This document shows, piece after piece, positions 1 through 8,952 of a stretch of DNA of 64,000 bases. Both the position numbers and the translations under genes were made by a program. Source of the DNA: Streptomyces sp. NRRL B-1347 (GTDB lineage Bacteria; Actinomycetota; Actinomycetes; Streptomycetales; Streptomycetaceae); the NCBI RefSeq assembly GCF_000720325.1, contig NZ_JOJM01000019.1, positions 62,001 through 126,000 on the forward strand, written 5' to 3'. Every line of letters starts with the position of its first letter. Position 1 is the stretch's first letter. Under the pieces are notes generated by a model. That model did not search any database and was not told the origin of the DNA. It was given only the letters and a program-made list of their open reading frames with translations.

Positions 1-3000
1 TTCGGGCTCATCGACTGCCCGATGGGGGCGGCGTCGGACGGGTGGGTGAGGTCCCAGAGCCGGACCGTGTTGTCGTTGCCGCCGCTGGCCAGGGTGCGGC
101 CGTCCCGGCTGAACGTCAGGGACACGAGCGCGTCGGTGTGCCCGGTCAGCGGGGCGCCGCGGGGGGTCGCGTCGCGGGGGTCCGTGACGTCCCAGAGCCG
201 GACCGTGCCGTCGTCGCTGCCGCTGGCCAGGGTGCGGCCGTCCGGGCTGTGGGCGAGCGTGTTGATGGGCCCCAGATGGCCCGTCAGCGGCTTGCCCATC
301 GGTGCGGCGCGCCGCGGATCGGCCACGTTCCAGAGCCGGATGGTGCCGTCGGAGCTGGCGCTGGCGAGCGTGCGCCCGTCCTTGCCGAAGGCCAGGTCGT
401 TGACGTAGCCCTTGTGGCCGGTGAGCGGGGTGCCGAGCCGCCGCAGGCGCTGCGGGTCGCCGACGTTCCACAGCTGGATGGTGCGGTCCTCGTAGGCGGT
501 CGCGAGCGTGCGCCCGTCCCTGCTGAAGGCGAGCGCGGCCGCGAACCGCGTCCGCAGCTCGACCGGATCCCCGTACGGCACGGGCCGCGAGGGGTCGGAG
601 ACGTCCCACAGCTGCACCGCGCGGCTGCCCGTGAGCACCGCGAGGGTACGGCCGTCGGGGGAGAACGCGGGCGCGCGCACGGCGCCTTCGGCGGGCTTGA
701 TCGGGGCGCCCAGGGCCATCGGGCGGGTGGGCCGCTCCACGTTCCACAGCCGGAGCTTCTCGTCGCGGGCGGCCGTGACGAGCACCTTCCCGTCGGGCCG
801 GAACGCCCCGATGCGGCCGATCATGTCCGAGGTCGGGATCGACCACAGCCGGACCTTGTTGTCGCCGCTCCCCGTGGCCAGGGTGCGGCCGTCCGGGCTG
901 AAGCCGAGCGCGTACATCTCCCCGCTGCTGCCCGCGAGCGGTTCGCCGACCTGCGAGGGGTGCGCCGCGTCACGGACGTTCCACAGGCTCGCCGTGCTGT
1001 CCGCGCTGGCGGCCGCGAGCATCGACCCGTCGCGGTTGAAGGCCACGGACCACACGGGTCCCGTGTGCCCGGCGAGCGGCGGGCCGAGCGGGCGCGCGCG
1101 GCGCGGCTCCGCGACGTCCCAGAGCCGGATCGTGTTGTCCGAGCTGCCGCTGGCCAGCGTCTTCCCGTCGGGGTTGAAGGCCACGGAGTGCACCGTGTCC
1201 TTGTGGCCGGTCAGCACCTTGCCGATCCGCTGCGGGCGGCGCGGGTCCGCCGTCCGCCACAGCCGGACGGCGCCGTTGTCGCTGCCCGCCGCGAGGGTCT
1301 TCCCGTCGGGGCTGAACGCCACGGAACGCACCGGCGCGGTGTGCCCGGTCAGGGTGGCGAGCGGCTTCGGGCGCCCCGGGTCCCGCACGTCCCACAGCCG
1401 TACGCTGCGGTCCTCGCTCGCGGACGCGAGCGTGCGGCCGTCCGGGCTGAAGGCCACCAGGTAGATCGTGCCGCCGTGACCGGCCAGGGGAGCGCCGAGG
1501 GAGCGCGGCCGCCGCGGGTCCGTGACGTCCCACAGCCGGACGGTGCCGTCGTCCGCCGCGCTGGCGAGGGTCTTGCCGTCCGGGCTGAAGACCGCGCTGC
1601 TCACCCAACTCGTGTGCCCGGTCAGGGGTTTGCCGAGCGGCTTCGGCCGGGACCGGTCCGACACGTCCCACAGGCGGACCGTCCGGTCGTAGCTCGCGGT
1701 GGCGAGCAGCCGCCCGCCCGGATGGAACGAGGTGAGGTAGACGGCGCCGGTGTGGCCCGCGAGCGGAGTGGCCAGGGGCGCGTTGACGATCGAGATCAGC
1801 CGGTTCATCGTGCCCTGGTCGTCGGGCCGCAAGCGGTGGGCCACCAGGTCGAGTTGGGCGGAGAGCGAGGGGTCCGTGCTCTGCGCGCGGTCGGCCGCGG
1901 CGGTCACCTGCGCGAAGATCGCGTCGTTCCGCTCGGACACCGCGTCGTCCCGCTGCTGCCAGGCGACCACCGCCGAGACGGCGGCGAGCAGGGCGAGGAC
2001 GAGCAGCGTCGACACGGCGCCGCGCCGGATGCGGACCGTGCGCTTGCGGAGCCCGGTCGACGCGGCGAGGAAGTCCACGGCGCTGCGCGTCAGGAAGGTG
2101 TCCTCCGCGGACTCCGCCCAGGTGCGCGCCTGCTCCAGGCGGGAGCCGCGGTACAGCAGCGACGCGTCGCGCTCGCAGTCCTCCCAGGTCCTGCTGTCCT
2201 CTTCGAGCCGCTGCCGCAGCAGATGGTCGTTGCGGTCCTCGTCGATCCAGTCGCGAAGCCGCGGCCAGGCGTGCAGCAGCGCCTCGTGCGTGATCTCCAC
2301 GGTCTCCGCGTCGAGCGTCACCAGTCGGGCGCGGGCCAGCGCCTCGAGGGACTCCTCCGTCTTGTTGGGGTTGGTCGACTCCTCCGCCAGCTGGCGCCGC
2401 GTGCCCCGTCTGCGGGTGGCCTGGGTGTCCTCGCCGAGCCTGACCAGGCGCAGCAGGAGCAGCCGCGCGGCCGTGCGCGCCGCCGTGTCGAGGTCGGACC
2501 AGGCGCGCTCGGCGGTCGCCGCCACCGCTCCCTGGATCCCGCCGGCCGCGCGGTAGCCGGCCAGGGTGAGGCGTCCCGCCTTCCGCCGCTGCCAGGTGGC
2601 GAGCAGGGCGTGGGAGAGCAGCGGGAGCACGCCCGTGTCGTGGGACCCGCGCGGGCCGTCCGTACTCACTTCCCGGACGATGAGCTCCGCGAGTCCCGGT
2701 TCGAGTTCGAGGCCCACGGCCTTGGCCGGGCCGGTCACCGCGTGGCGCAGCTCGGCGGTGGTCAGCGGCCCGAGCACCATGTGCCGGTGCTGGAGCGCGT
2801 CGGCCAGCTCCGGGTGGGCGAGGCACTCCTCGTAGAAGTCGGCGCGGACGCCGAGGACCACGAGGGCGGGCGCGGGGTCGGGTCCTTCGGCCGAGCAGGC
2901 GGCGTGCAGGAGCTGGACGAAGGTGCGCCGGGCCGACTCGTCGGCGCAGAGGGTGAACGCCTCCTCGAACTGGTCGACGATGACGACGGGCCGGGCGTCC

Positions 3001-3842
3001 GAAGCCGTCCCGCGCCGCGCCCACGTCGTGACGCACTCCCTGACCGCGTCCGCGAACTCGGGGGTGCCGGGCGCGCCCGGGCTCTCCTCGCCCGACTCCG
3101 CGGCCCGCTCCTCCGCGGCGGCGACGGCGGGCGCGAGCTCGGGTATGAGGCCGGTCAGCTCGGCGAGGGGGTCGGCGCCGGGGACGAGGTGCAGCACCTG
3201 GGCGGCCCGGCCGCTGCCGTCGCCGAGCGCGCCGCCGCGCAGGGTGGGCACGAGCCCGGCGTTCAGGAGCGACGACTTGCCCGCGCCCGACGCGCCCACG
3301 AGCATCACGAGGCCGCCGGTCTTCTCCGCCGCGCGGAGCTGGGCGAGCAGCGCGTCCGTGCTCCGCTCCCGGCCGAAGAACCACTGCGCGTCCTGCTGAC
3401 GGTACGAAGCGAGCCCGCGGTAGGGGCACACACTGGGGACCGGGGCGTCGGCGGGGGCGCGTTCCTCCTCGCCCGCGGCCGCCGCGGCGGCGTCGCCCGC
3501 GACCGGGTCGGCCACCGCGCGCTCCCACAGGCGCTGCCACTGGGCGAGGTCGTACAGGCCCGGGGAGACCGGCGTCGTACGGACGCGGCGCGCTTCGGGG
3601 ACCAGGACGTGCAGGACGGCGGCGAGGGCGGTGAACTGGGCGGGGACGTTCTTGGCCCGCCGCCAGTCGCTGATCCGTTGCGCGGACACCCGCACGGGGC
3701 GGCCTCGCTCATCGACCCGTTGCAGTCGGGCAACCGCCTCGGCAACGCGTTTCAGGGGAGGGTTTCCGGCCTCCTGGTACAGCAGCGCGAGACGTTCCGC
3801 GAAGGCTGTGCGTGCCCCTGAGTCGGAGCTCAAGGCCTCCAC
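1..3842 (-). CDS. HTH-nSTAND ATPase-WD40 repeat protein, C-terminus cut by window edge
   Basis: Seen: a GTG start (3842) with GGAAG upstream opens a frame of 1280 codons that runs off the left edge without a stop. The first ~90 residues resemble the small helix-turn-helix module of actinobacterial WD40 regulators. A P-loop GASGAGKS lies near residue 181 in an nSTAND1-type ATPase (VVIVDQFEEAF Walker B region). One hydrophobic segment follows near residues 607-630. From about residue 690 there are 13 WD40 blades with FSPDGRTLA and VRLWD signatures, some degenerate (blades 7-10). Family knowledge: such STAND-WD40 proteins are signal-responsive scaffolds, in some cases conflict or antiphage sensors; the trigger here is unknown. 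The neighbour is a probable modification-dependent endonuclease gene on the same strand, 566 bp upstream. Function beyond the domain description is inference. Confidence 0.85.
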   Translation of the reverse strand, partial: MEALSSDSGARTAFAERLALLYQEAGNPPLKRVAEAVARLQRVDERGRPVRVSAQRISDWRRAKNVPAQFTALAAVLHVLVPEARRVRTTPVSPGLYDLAQWQRLWERAVADPVAGDAAAAAAGEEERAPADAPVPSVCPYRGLASYRQQDAQWFFGRERSTDALLAQLRAAEKTGGLVMLVGASGAGKSSLLNAGLVPTLRGGALGDGSGRAAQVLHLVPGADPLAELTGLIPELAPAVAAAEERAAESGEESPGAPGTPEFADAVRECVTTWARRGTASDARPVVIVDQFEEAFTLCADESARRTFVQLLHAACSAEGPDPAPALVVLGVRADFYEECLAHPELADALQHRHMVLGPLTTAELRHAVTGPAKAVGLELEPGLAELIVREVSTDGPRGSHDTGVLPLLSHALLATWQRRKAGRLTLAGYRAAGGIQGAVAATAERAWSDLDTAARTAARLLLLRLVRLGEDTQATRRRGTRRQLAEESTNPNKTEESLEALARARLVTLDAETVEITHEALLHAWPRLRDWIDEDRNDHLLRQRLEEDSRTWEDCERDASLLYRGSRLEQARTWAESAEDTFLTRSAVDFLAASTGLRKRTVRIRRGAVSTLLVLALLAAVSAVVAWQQRDDAVSERNDAIFAQVTAAADRAQSTDPSLSAQLDLVAHRLRPDDQGTMNRLISIVNAPLATPLAGHTGAVYLTSFHPGGRLLATASYDRTVRLWDVSDRSRPKPLGKPLTGHTSWVSSAVFSPDGKTLASAADDGTVRLWDVTDPRRPRSLGAPLAGHGGTIYLVAFSPDGRTLASASEDRSVRLWDVRDPGRPKPLATLTGHTAPVRSVAFSPDGKTLAAGSDNGAVRLWRTADPRRPQRIGKVLTGHKDTVHSVAFNPDGKTLASGSSDNTIRLWDVAEPRRARPLGPPLAGHTGPVWSVAFNRDGSMLAAASADSTASLWNVRDAAHPSQVGEPLAGSSGEMYALGFSPDGRTLATGSGDNKVRLWSIPTSDMIGRIGAFRPDGKVLVTAARDEKLRLWNVERPTRPMALGAPIKPAEGAVRAPAFSPDGRTLAVLTGSRAVQLWDVSDPSRPVPYGDPVELRTRFAAALAFSRDGRTLATAYEDRTIQLWNVGDPQRLRRLGTPLTGHKGYVNDLAFGKDGRTLASASSDGTIRLWNVADPRRAAPMGKPLTGHLGPINTLAHSPDGRTLASGSDDGTVRLWDVTDPRDATPRGAPLTGHTDALVSLTFSRDGRTLASGGNDNTVRLWDLTHPSDAAPIGQSMSP

Positions 3843-4408
3843 CCCTTTACTTCCGCCGCACCTGGACTTCCGGACCGGAAAACTCACTCTATACGGCTGA
3901 CCTGCGGCTCAGCGGACCGGACGGAACCGGATCCTCCTCAGCGGCCGCCGCAGTTGGCAGGATCGCGGCAGGGGCGAAGCAATCACGCGGCGTCAGGGCA
4001 GGCCACCGGCCCTGCGCCTGGAGAGGCGACTGATGGCGCTGCAACTTCCTGGCTGGATTTTGCTGGAGTTACGGAGCGGTGGCGAGGCTCTCGCCATGCC
4101 CTGTCGGACGTCGTGCGCGGCCGGTCCCATCCGGACCGCCGCAGCGCCGGCCGCGGGCCCCGGCTCTCTCCGATCCGCGCCGTCACGGCGCGGGGCGACA
4201 TCGCCCGTGTCGTTTGGTACCGGTCCCCACGAGGGGAGGGACCGGTACCGAAACGACCTTCCGCCCCCGGGGCCCTCCCACCCCCGCACCCACGCCGCGG
4301 CCCCCGCTACTCCCGCAGGCACCGAGCCCCGCACAGCCCTCAGCGACTCCGGCTGGGGCCCTTGCCGCCCCCGCCCGAACCACCGCCGCCCGCAGACGGT
4401 GAGCCGGC
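3843..4408. other. Intergenic region with one strong hairpin
   Basis: No convincing gene. The only clear structure is an inverted repeat at 4211-4227 and 4238-4255 (GGTACCGGTCCC against GGGACCGGTACC, one bulge, 10-base loop). It lies 154 bases beyond the stop of the endonuclease gene read on the minus strand, so it may end that transcript. There is no T-run on either side. Confidence 0.5.
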
Positions 4409-5317
4409 TCAGGCGGCGATGGGGCGTGGGCTGCCGCGGAAGACTTGACCGGTGTGCCAGGAACGGTGAGCCGCCGCTACGGGCCGGGTGCCGGGTTGGG
4501 GACCTGCGAGGTGACGTCCCGCGAGTGCCGTGACCTGCTCGCGGGCAGTCTGGCCGCGGCCGATGAAATGCTGCGACACCAGGATGCGGTGGTCGTCGCC
4601 CAGACCGAGGACGCCCTTGTCGAAGAGCTTGTGGTGGAGCGAGCACAGGCACAGCCCGTTGTCGACGTCGTCCGGACCGTCGAACGCCCACCAGCGCACG
4701 TGCGCGGCTTCCAGCCCGACGGGCACCGTGCCGATCATGCCGTCGTAGCCGCAGAAGGCGCACTGGTACTCATAAGCGGTCAGCACCATCTCCCGCATCC
4801 GCCGGTTTCGCGGACGTCTGCCGGGCGCGGCCGCCAGAGCGCCGGGCTCCGACAGCTCCATGTCCAGGCCGACCGCATCGCACAGGTCCTGGTGCAGCGA
4901 CGCCGGGAAGTGCAGATCCAGCAGCACCCTTGCCATGCGGCCCAGCAGCGAAGGTTCCCGCCGGAGCGCTACCTGAAGGTCCGGTGCCAGCCGCCCAGTG
5001 GCTCGGCTGGCTCGTAGTTCCCCCACGCCAGTGCCTGGGCTGCCGACGCCGCGAGCGGTTCGCACTTCCCACACTCCGTCGCTGACCAGGTGGTGGAAGG
5101 GGTAGGCGGGCGTGGTCCCACGCGACGGACCGTACTCGATCAGGAGTTGCTTCAGGTCCGCCTCCACCGCGGTGTACGGCAACTCGTCCGCGGCATTCGC
5201 CTGAAAACGGCCCAGGGCGTACAACAGCAGCAATGGCTTGTGCGGCGCCCGCACTCCGTCCCGGCTCCACTGCCTCAGCTTCGCGGCACGCTCCAGCCAA
5301 TCCATGGCGGTGATCAT
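4409..5317 (-). CDS. Probable phosphorothioate-DNA-binding HNH restriction endonuclease (SBD-HNH)
   Basis: The 302-residue protein has two recognisable parts. Residues 1-150 carry the features of the sulfur-binding domain of McrA-type type IV enzymes: an HKPLLLL motif near residue 26 and a TPAYPFHHLVSDGVWEV stretch at 69-85. Residues 180-240 form an HNH (beta-beta-alpha-metal) nuclease with C186-x2-C189, H206, N220 and H228/H229. Family knowledge: SBD-HNH enzymes such as ScoMcrA cut DNA bearing dnd-type phosphorothioates. No dnd genes are seen in the window, which fits a host lacking this modification and restricting incoming modified DNA; that is inference. The ATG at 5317 is used. A second ATG four codons on has no better ribosome site. 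The gene sits next to the nSTAND-WD40 gene. Confidence 0.8.
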   Translation of the reverse strand: MITAMDWLERAAKLRQWSRDGVRAPHKPLLLLYALGRFQANAADELPYTAVEADLKQLLIEYGPSRGTTPAYPFHHLVSDGVWEVRTARGVGSPGTGVGELRASRATGRLAPDLQVALRREPSLLGRMARVLLDLHFPASLHQDLCDAVGLDMELSEPGALAAAPGRRPRNRRMREMVLTAYEYQCAFCGYDGMIGTVPVGLEAAHVRWWAFDGPDDVDNGLCLCSLHHKLFDKGVLGLGDDHRILVSQHFIGRGQTAREQVTALAGRHLAGPQPGTRPVAAAHRSWHTGQVFRGSPRPIAA

Positions 5318-5662
5318 AATGATGCTTCGCCGAGCGGCGTCCGTCAGGTGAGGTGCTCGCGCACCCAGTTATGGCGAACGTCCAGTGCCGGGGCCAACTG
5401 GCCTGGCTCAATGGGTACATGGAGCTTGCTGAGCACTGGGCACACCGCGCACGGCCGAAGGAGCTGGGTGGTGCGCGTTGGCTGCCCGGCTCCGCGCGTC
5501 ACGACCTGATCATGATCGGGCCCGGTCGCATCCGACGGGTCCGTGCCACGATCCTTGATGCGGAGGCCGCCTTCGGCGGCTGGGTCACAACGTCGGCAGC
5601 GGGTTCGGTCGGCTGCTCGTGGATGGCGGGGCCGGTTCCGCCGGGCTGGACCGGCGCTCACC
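5318..5662. other. Intergenic region without recognised gene
   Basis: This lies between the endonuclease start and the end of the MerR-type gene, both on the minus strand. It should hold the endonuclease promoter. A minus-frame fragment ending in VRHNWVREHLT just before the endonuclease start looks protein-like but has no start of its own. I see no clear promoter, terminator or repeat. Confidence 0.4.
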
Positions 5663-6001
5663 TCAGGCCGTGGTCGTAGGGTCGGAGGATTCGGCGGCCC
5701 GTCGGTACTCGGCGTTGATGCGTTGCGCTTCTTCGAGCTGGTCTTCGAGGATGACGATCCGGCACGCGGCCTCGATCGGGGTGCCCTGGTCGACGAGCTC
5801 ACGCGCGCGGGCTGCGATCCGCAGCTGATAGCGGGAGTAGCGGCGGTGCCCACCCTCTGAGCGCAGGGGCGTGATCAGCCGTGCCTCGCCGATGGCGCGC
5901 AGGAAGCCAGGGGTAGCGCCGATCATCTCGGCGGCTCGGCCCATGGTGTAGGCGGGGTAGTCGTCGTCATCGAGACGGCCCAGCGAGTTGTCTGCTGTCA
6001 T
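5663..6001 (-). CDS. MerR-family helix-turn-helix regulator
   Basis: A small DNA-binding protein of 112 residues. A MerR-type winged helix lies at about residues 15-75: YTMGRAAEMIGATPGFLRA is followed by a wing ending in GGHRRYSRYQL. A short helical segment after it (VILEDQLEEAQRINAEYRR) could pair two subunits. There is no C-terminal effector domain, so it belongs to the short MerR group. The ATG at 6001 is chosen because AGAGGTG lies just upstream; the longer frame to 6088 has no ribosome site. It lies beside, but 656 bp from, a cold-shock-type cluster on the same strand. Target genes are unknown. Confidence 0.82.
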   Translation of the reverse strand: MTADNSLGRLDDDDYPAYTMGRAAEMIGATPGFLRAIGEARLITPLRSEGGHRRYSRYQLRIAARARELVDQGTPIEAACRIVILEDQLEEAQRINAEYRRAAESSDPTTTA

Positions 6002-6448
6002 TGCACCTCTCTGCGGAACGCGTTGAGGGGCCTTGGTGCCGTACGGCACCAAGGCCCCGAAGGAACTACTACACCATCTGCCGACCATGATGCCGCGTCG
6101 GCCTTCTGTTTCCGCATGACCGTCCTGAATGCCGACGGGAGTGCGGGGATCGCGGATGCGTGACCGGAGACCACCTGCCTAACGATGTCCTGCGGTACCC
6201 GGGCTCAGTCTCGTGCCCGGGCGATCCTGATGGCGCTGGATTCCTCCGTTCTTTCCTCTGGGTCATTCACTCTCTTGCTGTGGCGGCCCCTTGTCACCGC
6301 GGGCCACCGGCCCGGTGGTCAGCCCCGTCGCCGTCGTGGAACAACCCTGGCTTCGAAACTCCACCACCGCACCTTGATGCGTGCACTGCTGCCCGGCAGT
6401 TCGTGTCTGCCGGGCCCTGCTCGATGCTCGATCTCGGCTACACCAGAA

Positions 6449-6477
6449 ACCTTAGCCGCACGAGCGGCTAAAGTCTA
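6449..6477 (-). promoter_or_regulatory. Candidate promoter with dyad in the spacer
   Basis: On the minus strand TAGACT (6472-6477) and TAAGGT (6449-6454) are 17 bases apart. The spacer overlaps a perfect dyad TTAGCCGC-N4-GCGGCTAA at 6452-6471. A dyad between -35 and -10 is the arrangement used by MerR-family regulators. The nearest downstream gene is the MerR-type gene 440 bases away, so the link is weak inference. Confidence 0.3.
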
Positions 6478-6588
6478 CTCCAGCAAGGATAGATTTTGTG
6501 ATGTCTGCGAGTGGGGTAATCCTCTCCGGCGGCATATGGATGGCTGGAGGGGCCGACCCGGGCCGGAAGCGGCATGACCACGGCCCGG

Positions 6589-6635
6589 CAGCAGTGAGGG
6601 CCCGACCGGTCGTGCCGGTCGGGCCCTCACTGCTG
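6589..6635 (-). terminator. Terminator-like hairpin after the SCO5918-family gene
   Basis: A perfect 21-bp inverted repeat (6589-6609 with 6615-6635) with a 5-base loop lies 23 bases beyond the stop of the SCO5918-family gene on the minus strand. There is no U-tract, as is common for Streptomyces terminators. Confidence 0.65.
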
Positions 6636-6657
6636 TTCCGGTGTCGTCGCGCGGCGC

Positions 6658-6963
6658 TCAGGCCATGCTGGTCCCCAGCATGGCGGAAGCCCTCTGGAGC
6701 GGGCTGGGAGTGAGTGCGGGCGGGGCCGTGGGGGCCGTACGGCAGGTGAAGCCGAGTCGTGTCATGGCCCGGACGACCTCGCCGGCACTGAAGTCGCGGC
6801 GGTCCTGGCGGGTGATCGCTTGGCCGACCTGCTTGACGGGGTACTGGCGCCGCCCGATGGCCACCGATTCACCGGTGACCGGCTCGGGCTTGACGCCTTT
6901 CATCGTCTCCAACACGTCGGCTTTGGTCAGGTCGAACGGGAAGCGGGCGATGACACAGCGCAT
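6658..6963 (-). CDS. SCO5918-family conserved protein
   Basis: A protein of 101 residues that I recognise as the small SCO5918 family of Streptomyces. It begins MRCVIARFPFDLTK, followed by a conserved GVKPEPVTGESVAIGRR block and the segment QAITRQDRRDFSAGEVVRAM. No catalytic motif, membrane segment or signal peptide is visible. GTGAGG precedes the ATG. From memory, family members sit next to a CBS protein, a DEAD-box RNA helicase and a cold-shock protein, the same order as here. This suggests a role in cold or RNA stress; no biochemical function is known to me. Confidence 0.82.
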   Translation of the reverse strand: MRCVIARFPFDLTKADVLETMKGVKPEPVTGESVAIGRRQYPVKQVGQAITRQDRRDFSAGEVVRAMTRLGFTCRTAPTAPPALTPSPLQRASAMLGTSMA

Positions 6964-7010
6964 GAGACCTCACGAGGAGAGGGGGAGGGGGCCGACCGTG
7001 GGGAGCTGAC

Positions 7011-7412
7011 TCAGTGGGCGGGGCCGAGGACGGCCGGGGCACTGCCGCGTCCGTCATCCACGGGCAGGGTGCCGGGCAGGTCGCAGCGCTCCGAGCGCTT
7101 GGCTTCGGCCGCTGCCCGCGGCGGGGTGAAGGGTCCGCTGCCCCCGCTGATGTCACGCAGGCGGATCCTGTCCGTGTATCCGGAGCCGTCACGGACGGCG
7201 GTGAGCCGGGCCAGGGTGATCAAGCCGGTGCGCATGCCGTCCTCGTCGTAGACGAGCAGGTGCCCGACTCCGGCGCTGACCATGACGGACAGTGCCACCT
7301 CGACCGTCATGTCGTCCCAGACCTGCGGTCCGGGTTCTTTCGCGGTATCGACCACCGCCGTGCGCGGGGCGTCGGCGCCCGTCGGGTGGAGCTGCATCTG
7401 AACGAGCGTCAA
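7011..7412 (-). CDS. Single-CBS-motif protein
   Basis: A protein of 133 residues in which the central part (VWDDMTVEVALSVMVSAGVG, then HLLVYDEDGMRTGLITLARL) forms one CBS motif, a module that usually binds adenosyl nucleotides. A full Bateman module needs two motifs, so the protein probably pairs as a dimer. The start is set to TTG at 7412: AGGAGA lies six bases before it, whereas the in-frame ATG five codons later (7397) has no such site. It lies 47 bases downstream of the DEAD-box gene and 47 bases upstream of the SCO5918-family gene, so the three probably form one transcript. Confidence 0.72.
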   Translation of the reverse strand: MTLVQMQLHPTGADAPRTAVVDTAKEPGPQVWDDMTVEVALSVMVSAGVGHLLVYDEDGMRTGLITLARLTAVRDGSGYTDRIRLRDISGGSGPFTPPRAAAEAKRSERCDLPGTLPVDDGRGSAPAVLGPAH

Positions 7413-7458
7413 AAGATGTCTCCTGCAGAAAGGGGTCAGGTTCCTGATTGCTGAGGTG

Positions 7459-8952
7459 CTAGGCCGCCTTCTCGACGGGGCGCTGCTGCACGGACGCGCG
7501 CCGGCTCGCCGAAGCGGGACGGCGACGGCCACGGGAGGCGGCGCCGCGCTCGGGGCGTTCGGCCACCGGCGCGGTGATGACGACCGGAATGCCGGAGGGA
7601 GTCCGGGCGCCGGTGATGCGGTGCAGTTCCGGCTCGCCGGAGCGGACCCGGGTGACCTGCGGCCGGACTCCGGCGTCCGACATGAGGCGGATCACGCCGC
7701 GGCGCTGATTCGGCGTGACGAGGGTGACGACGCTGCCGGATTCGCCCGCGCGGGCGGTGCGGCCGCCGCGGTGGAGGTAGTCCTTGTGGTCGGTCGGCGG
7801 GTCGACGTTGACGACGAGGTCGAGGTTGTCGACGTGGATGCCACGGGCGGCGACGTTCGTGGCGACGAGCACGGTGACGTGTCCGGTCTTGAACTGATTC
7901 AGGGTGCGGGTGCGCTGGGGCTGTGACTTCCCGCCGTGCAGCGCCGCGGCGCGCACGCCGCTGTTCAGCAGGTCCTGGGTCAGCCGGTCCACGGCGTGTT
8001 TGGTGCCCAGAAACATGATCACGCGCCCGTCACGGGCAGCGATCTCGGTGGTGGCGGTGTGCTTGTCGGCGCCTTGGACGTGCAGGACGTGGTGCTCCAT
8101 CGTCGTGACGGCACCGGCCGACGGGTCGACCGAGTGGACGACGGGGTCGGTCAGATAGCGGCGCACCAGGAGATCGACGTTGCGGTCCAGCGTGGCGGAG
8201 AACAGCATGCGCTGCCCCTCGGGGCGCACCTGCTCGAGCAGCGCGGTGACCTGTGGCATGAAGCCCATGTCCGCCATCTGGTCGGCTTCGTCCAGCACGA
8301 TGACGCCGACTTGGTTCAGTCGGCACTGGCCACGGTCGATGAGGTCCTTGAGGCGGCCCGGGGTCGCCACCACGACCTCGGTTCCGTCGCGCAGCGCGCC
8401 GGCTTGCCGGCCGATCGACACCCCGCCGACGACCGCGGTCAAGCGGAGCCTGACGGAGCGGGCGTAGGGGGTGAGCGCGTCGGTCACCTGCTGGGCGAGC
8501 TCGCGGGTGGGGACGAGGACCAGCCCCAGTGGTTGGCGGGGCTCGGCGCGCTGTCCTGCGATGCGCGACAGCAGGGCGAGCCCGAAGGCGAGGGTCTTGC
8601 CGGATCCGGTTCGCCCGCGGCCCAGGATGTCACGGCCTGCGAGGGAGTTCGGCAGCGTCGCGCCCTGGATCGGGAACGGCACGGTGACGCCCTGCCTGCG
8701 GAGTTCGGCCAGCAACTGCGCGGGCATGTCGAGATCAGCGAAGTCCGCCGCGGCGGGAAGCGCGGGAGTGCCCGCCGCGGGGAGCGCGAACTCACCCTGC
8801 GGCGCAGCCGCCCTACGGCCGTGACCGCCGGACCGAGAGGGCCCGCCGGAGCGGCCCGGGGCAGGCGAACCGAAGCGCCGCCCGCCCTTTCCGGCATCGG
8901 TACTGCCGCCACGGGTGCGACGGGAACGGTCGTTCGTACGTGTGCGGTTCAT
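7459..8952 (-). CDS. DEAD-box ATP-dependent RNA helicase
   Basis: A protein of 497 residues that unwinds RNA, in this context probably structured mRNA in the cold. The core motifs occur in order: Q motif (PFPIQ), GRTGSGKT, PTRELAQQ, TPGRLKDL, DEAD, SAT, TNVAARGIHVDNLD and HRGGRTARAG. Motif VI has GG and RTA where most homologues have HRIGRTGRAG. The first ~85 residues and the last ~60 are basic and Arg/Gly/Ser-rich, typical RNA-binding tails. ATG at 8952 is chosen for GAGGAGG upstream; the longer frame has no ribosome site. Upstream on the same strand is cspA. The 5' leader may be long, as for many cold-induced genes (inference). Confidence 0.92.
   Translation of the reverse strand: MNRTRTNDRSRRTRGGSTDAGKGGRRFGSPAPGRSGGPSRSGGHGRRAAAPQGEFALPAAGTPALPAAADFADLDMPAQLLAELRRQGVTVPFPIQGATLPNSLAGRDILGRGRTGSGKTLAFGLALLSRIAGQRAEPRQPLGLVLVPTRELAQQVTDALTPYARSVRLRLTAVVGGVSIGRQAGALRDGTEVVVATPGRLKDLIDRGQCRLNQVGVIVLDEADQMADMGFMPQVTALLEQVRPEGQRMLFSATLDRNVDLLVRRYLTDPVVHSVDPSAGAVTTMEHHVLHVQGADKHTATTEIAARDGRVIMFLGTKHAVDRLTQDLLNSGVRAAALHGGKSQPQRTRTLNQFKTGHVTVLVATNVAARGIHVDNLDLVVNVDPPTDHKDYLHRGGRTARAGESGSVVTLVTPNQRRGVIRLMSDAGVRPQVTRVRSGEPELHRITGARTPSGIPVVITAPVAERPERGAASRGRRRPASASRRASVQQRPVEKAA

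Larger units (their letters stand above)
6002..6657. other. Long intergenic region upstream of the MerR-type gene
   Basis: No supportable gene in 656 bases; frames here lack ribosome sites and family features. It contains a locally AT-rich patch (about 6440-6520) with a promoter-like dyad and a strong hairpin at 6589-6635, both listed separately. Confidence 0.45.

Noticed and set aside
42..3821. A 1259-codon open frame on the plus strand
   Set aside because: Antisense to the nSTAND-WD40 gene; its repeats are mirror images of WD40 blades and it has no domain of its own.
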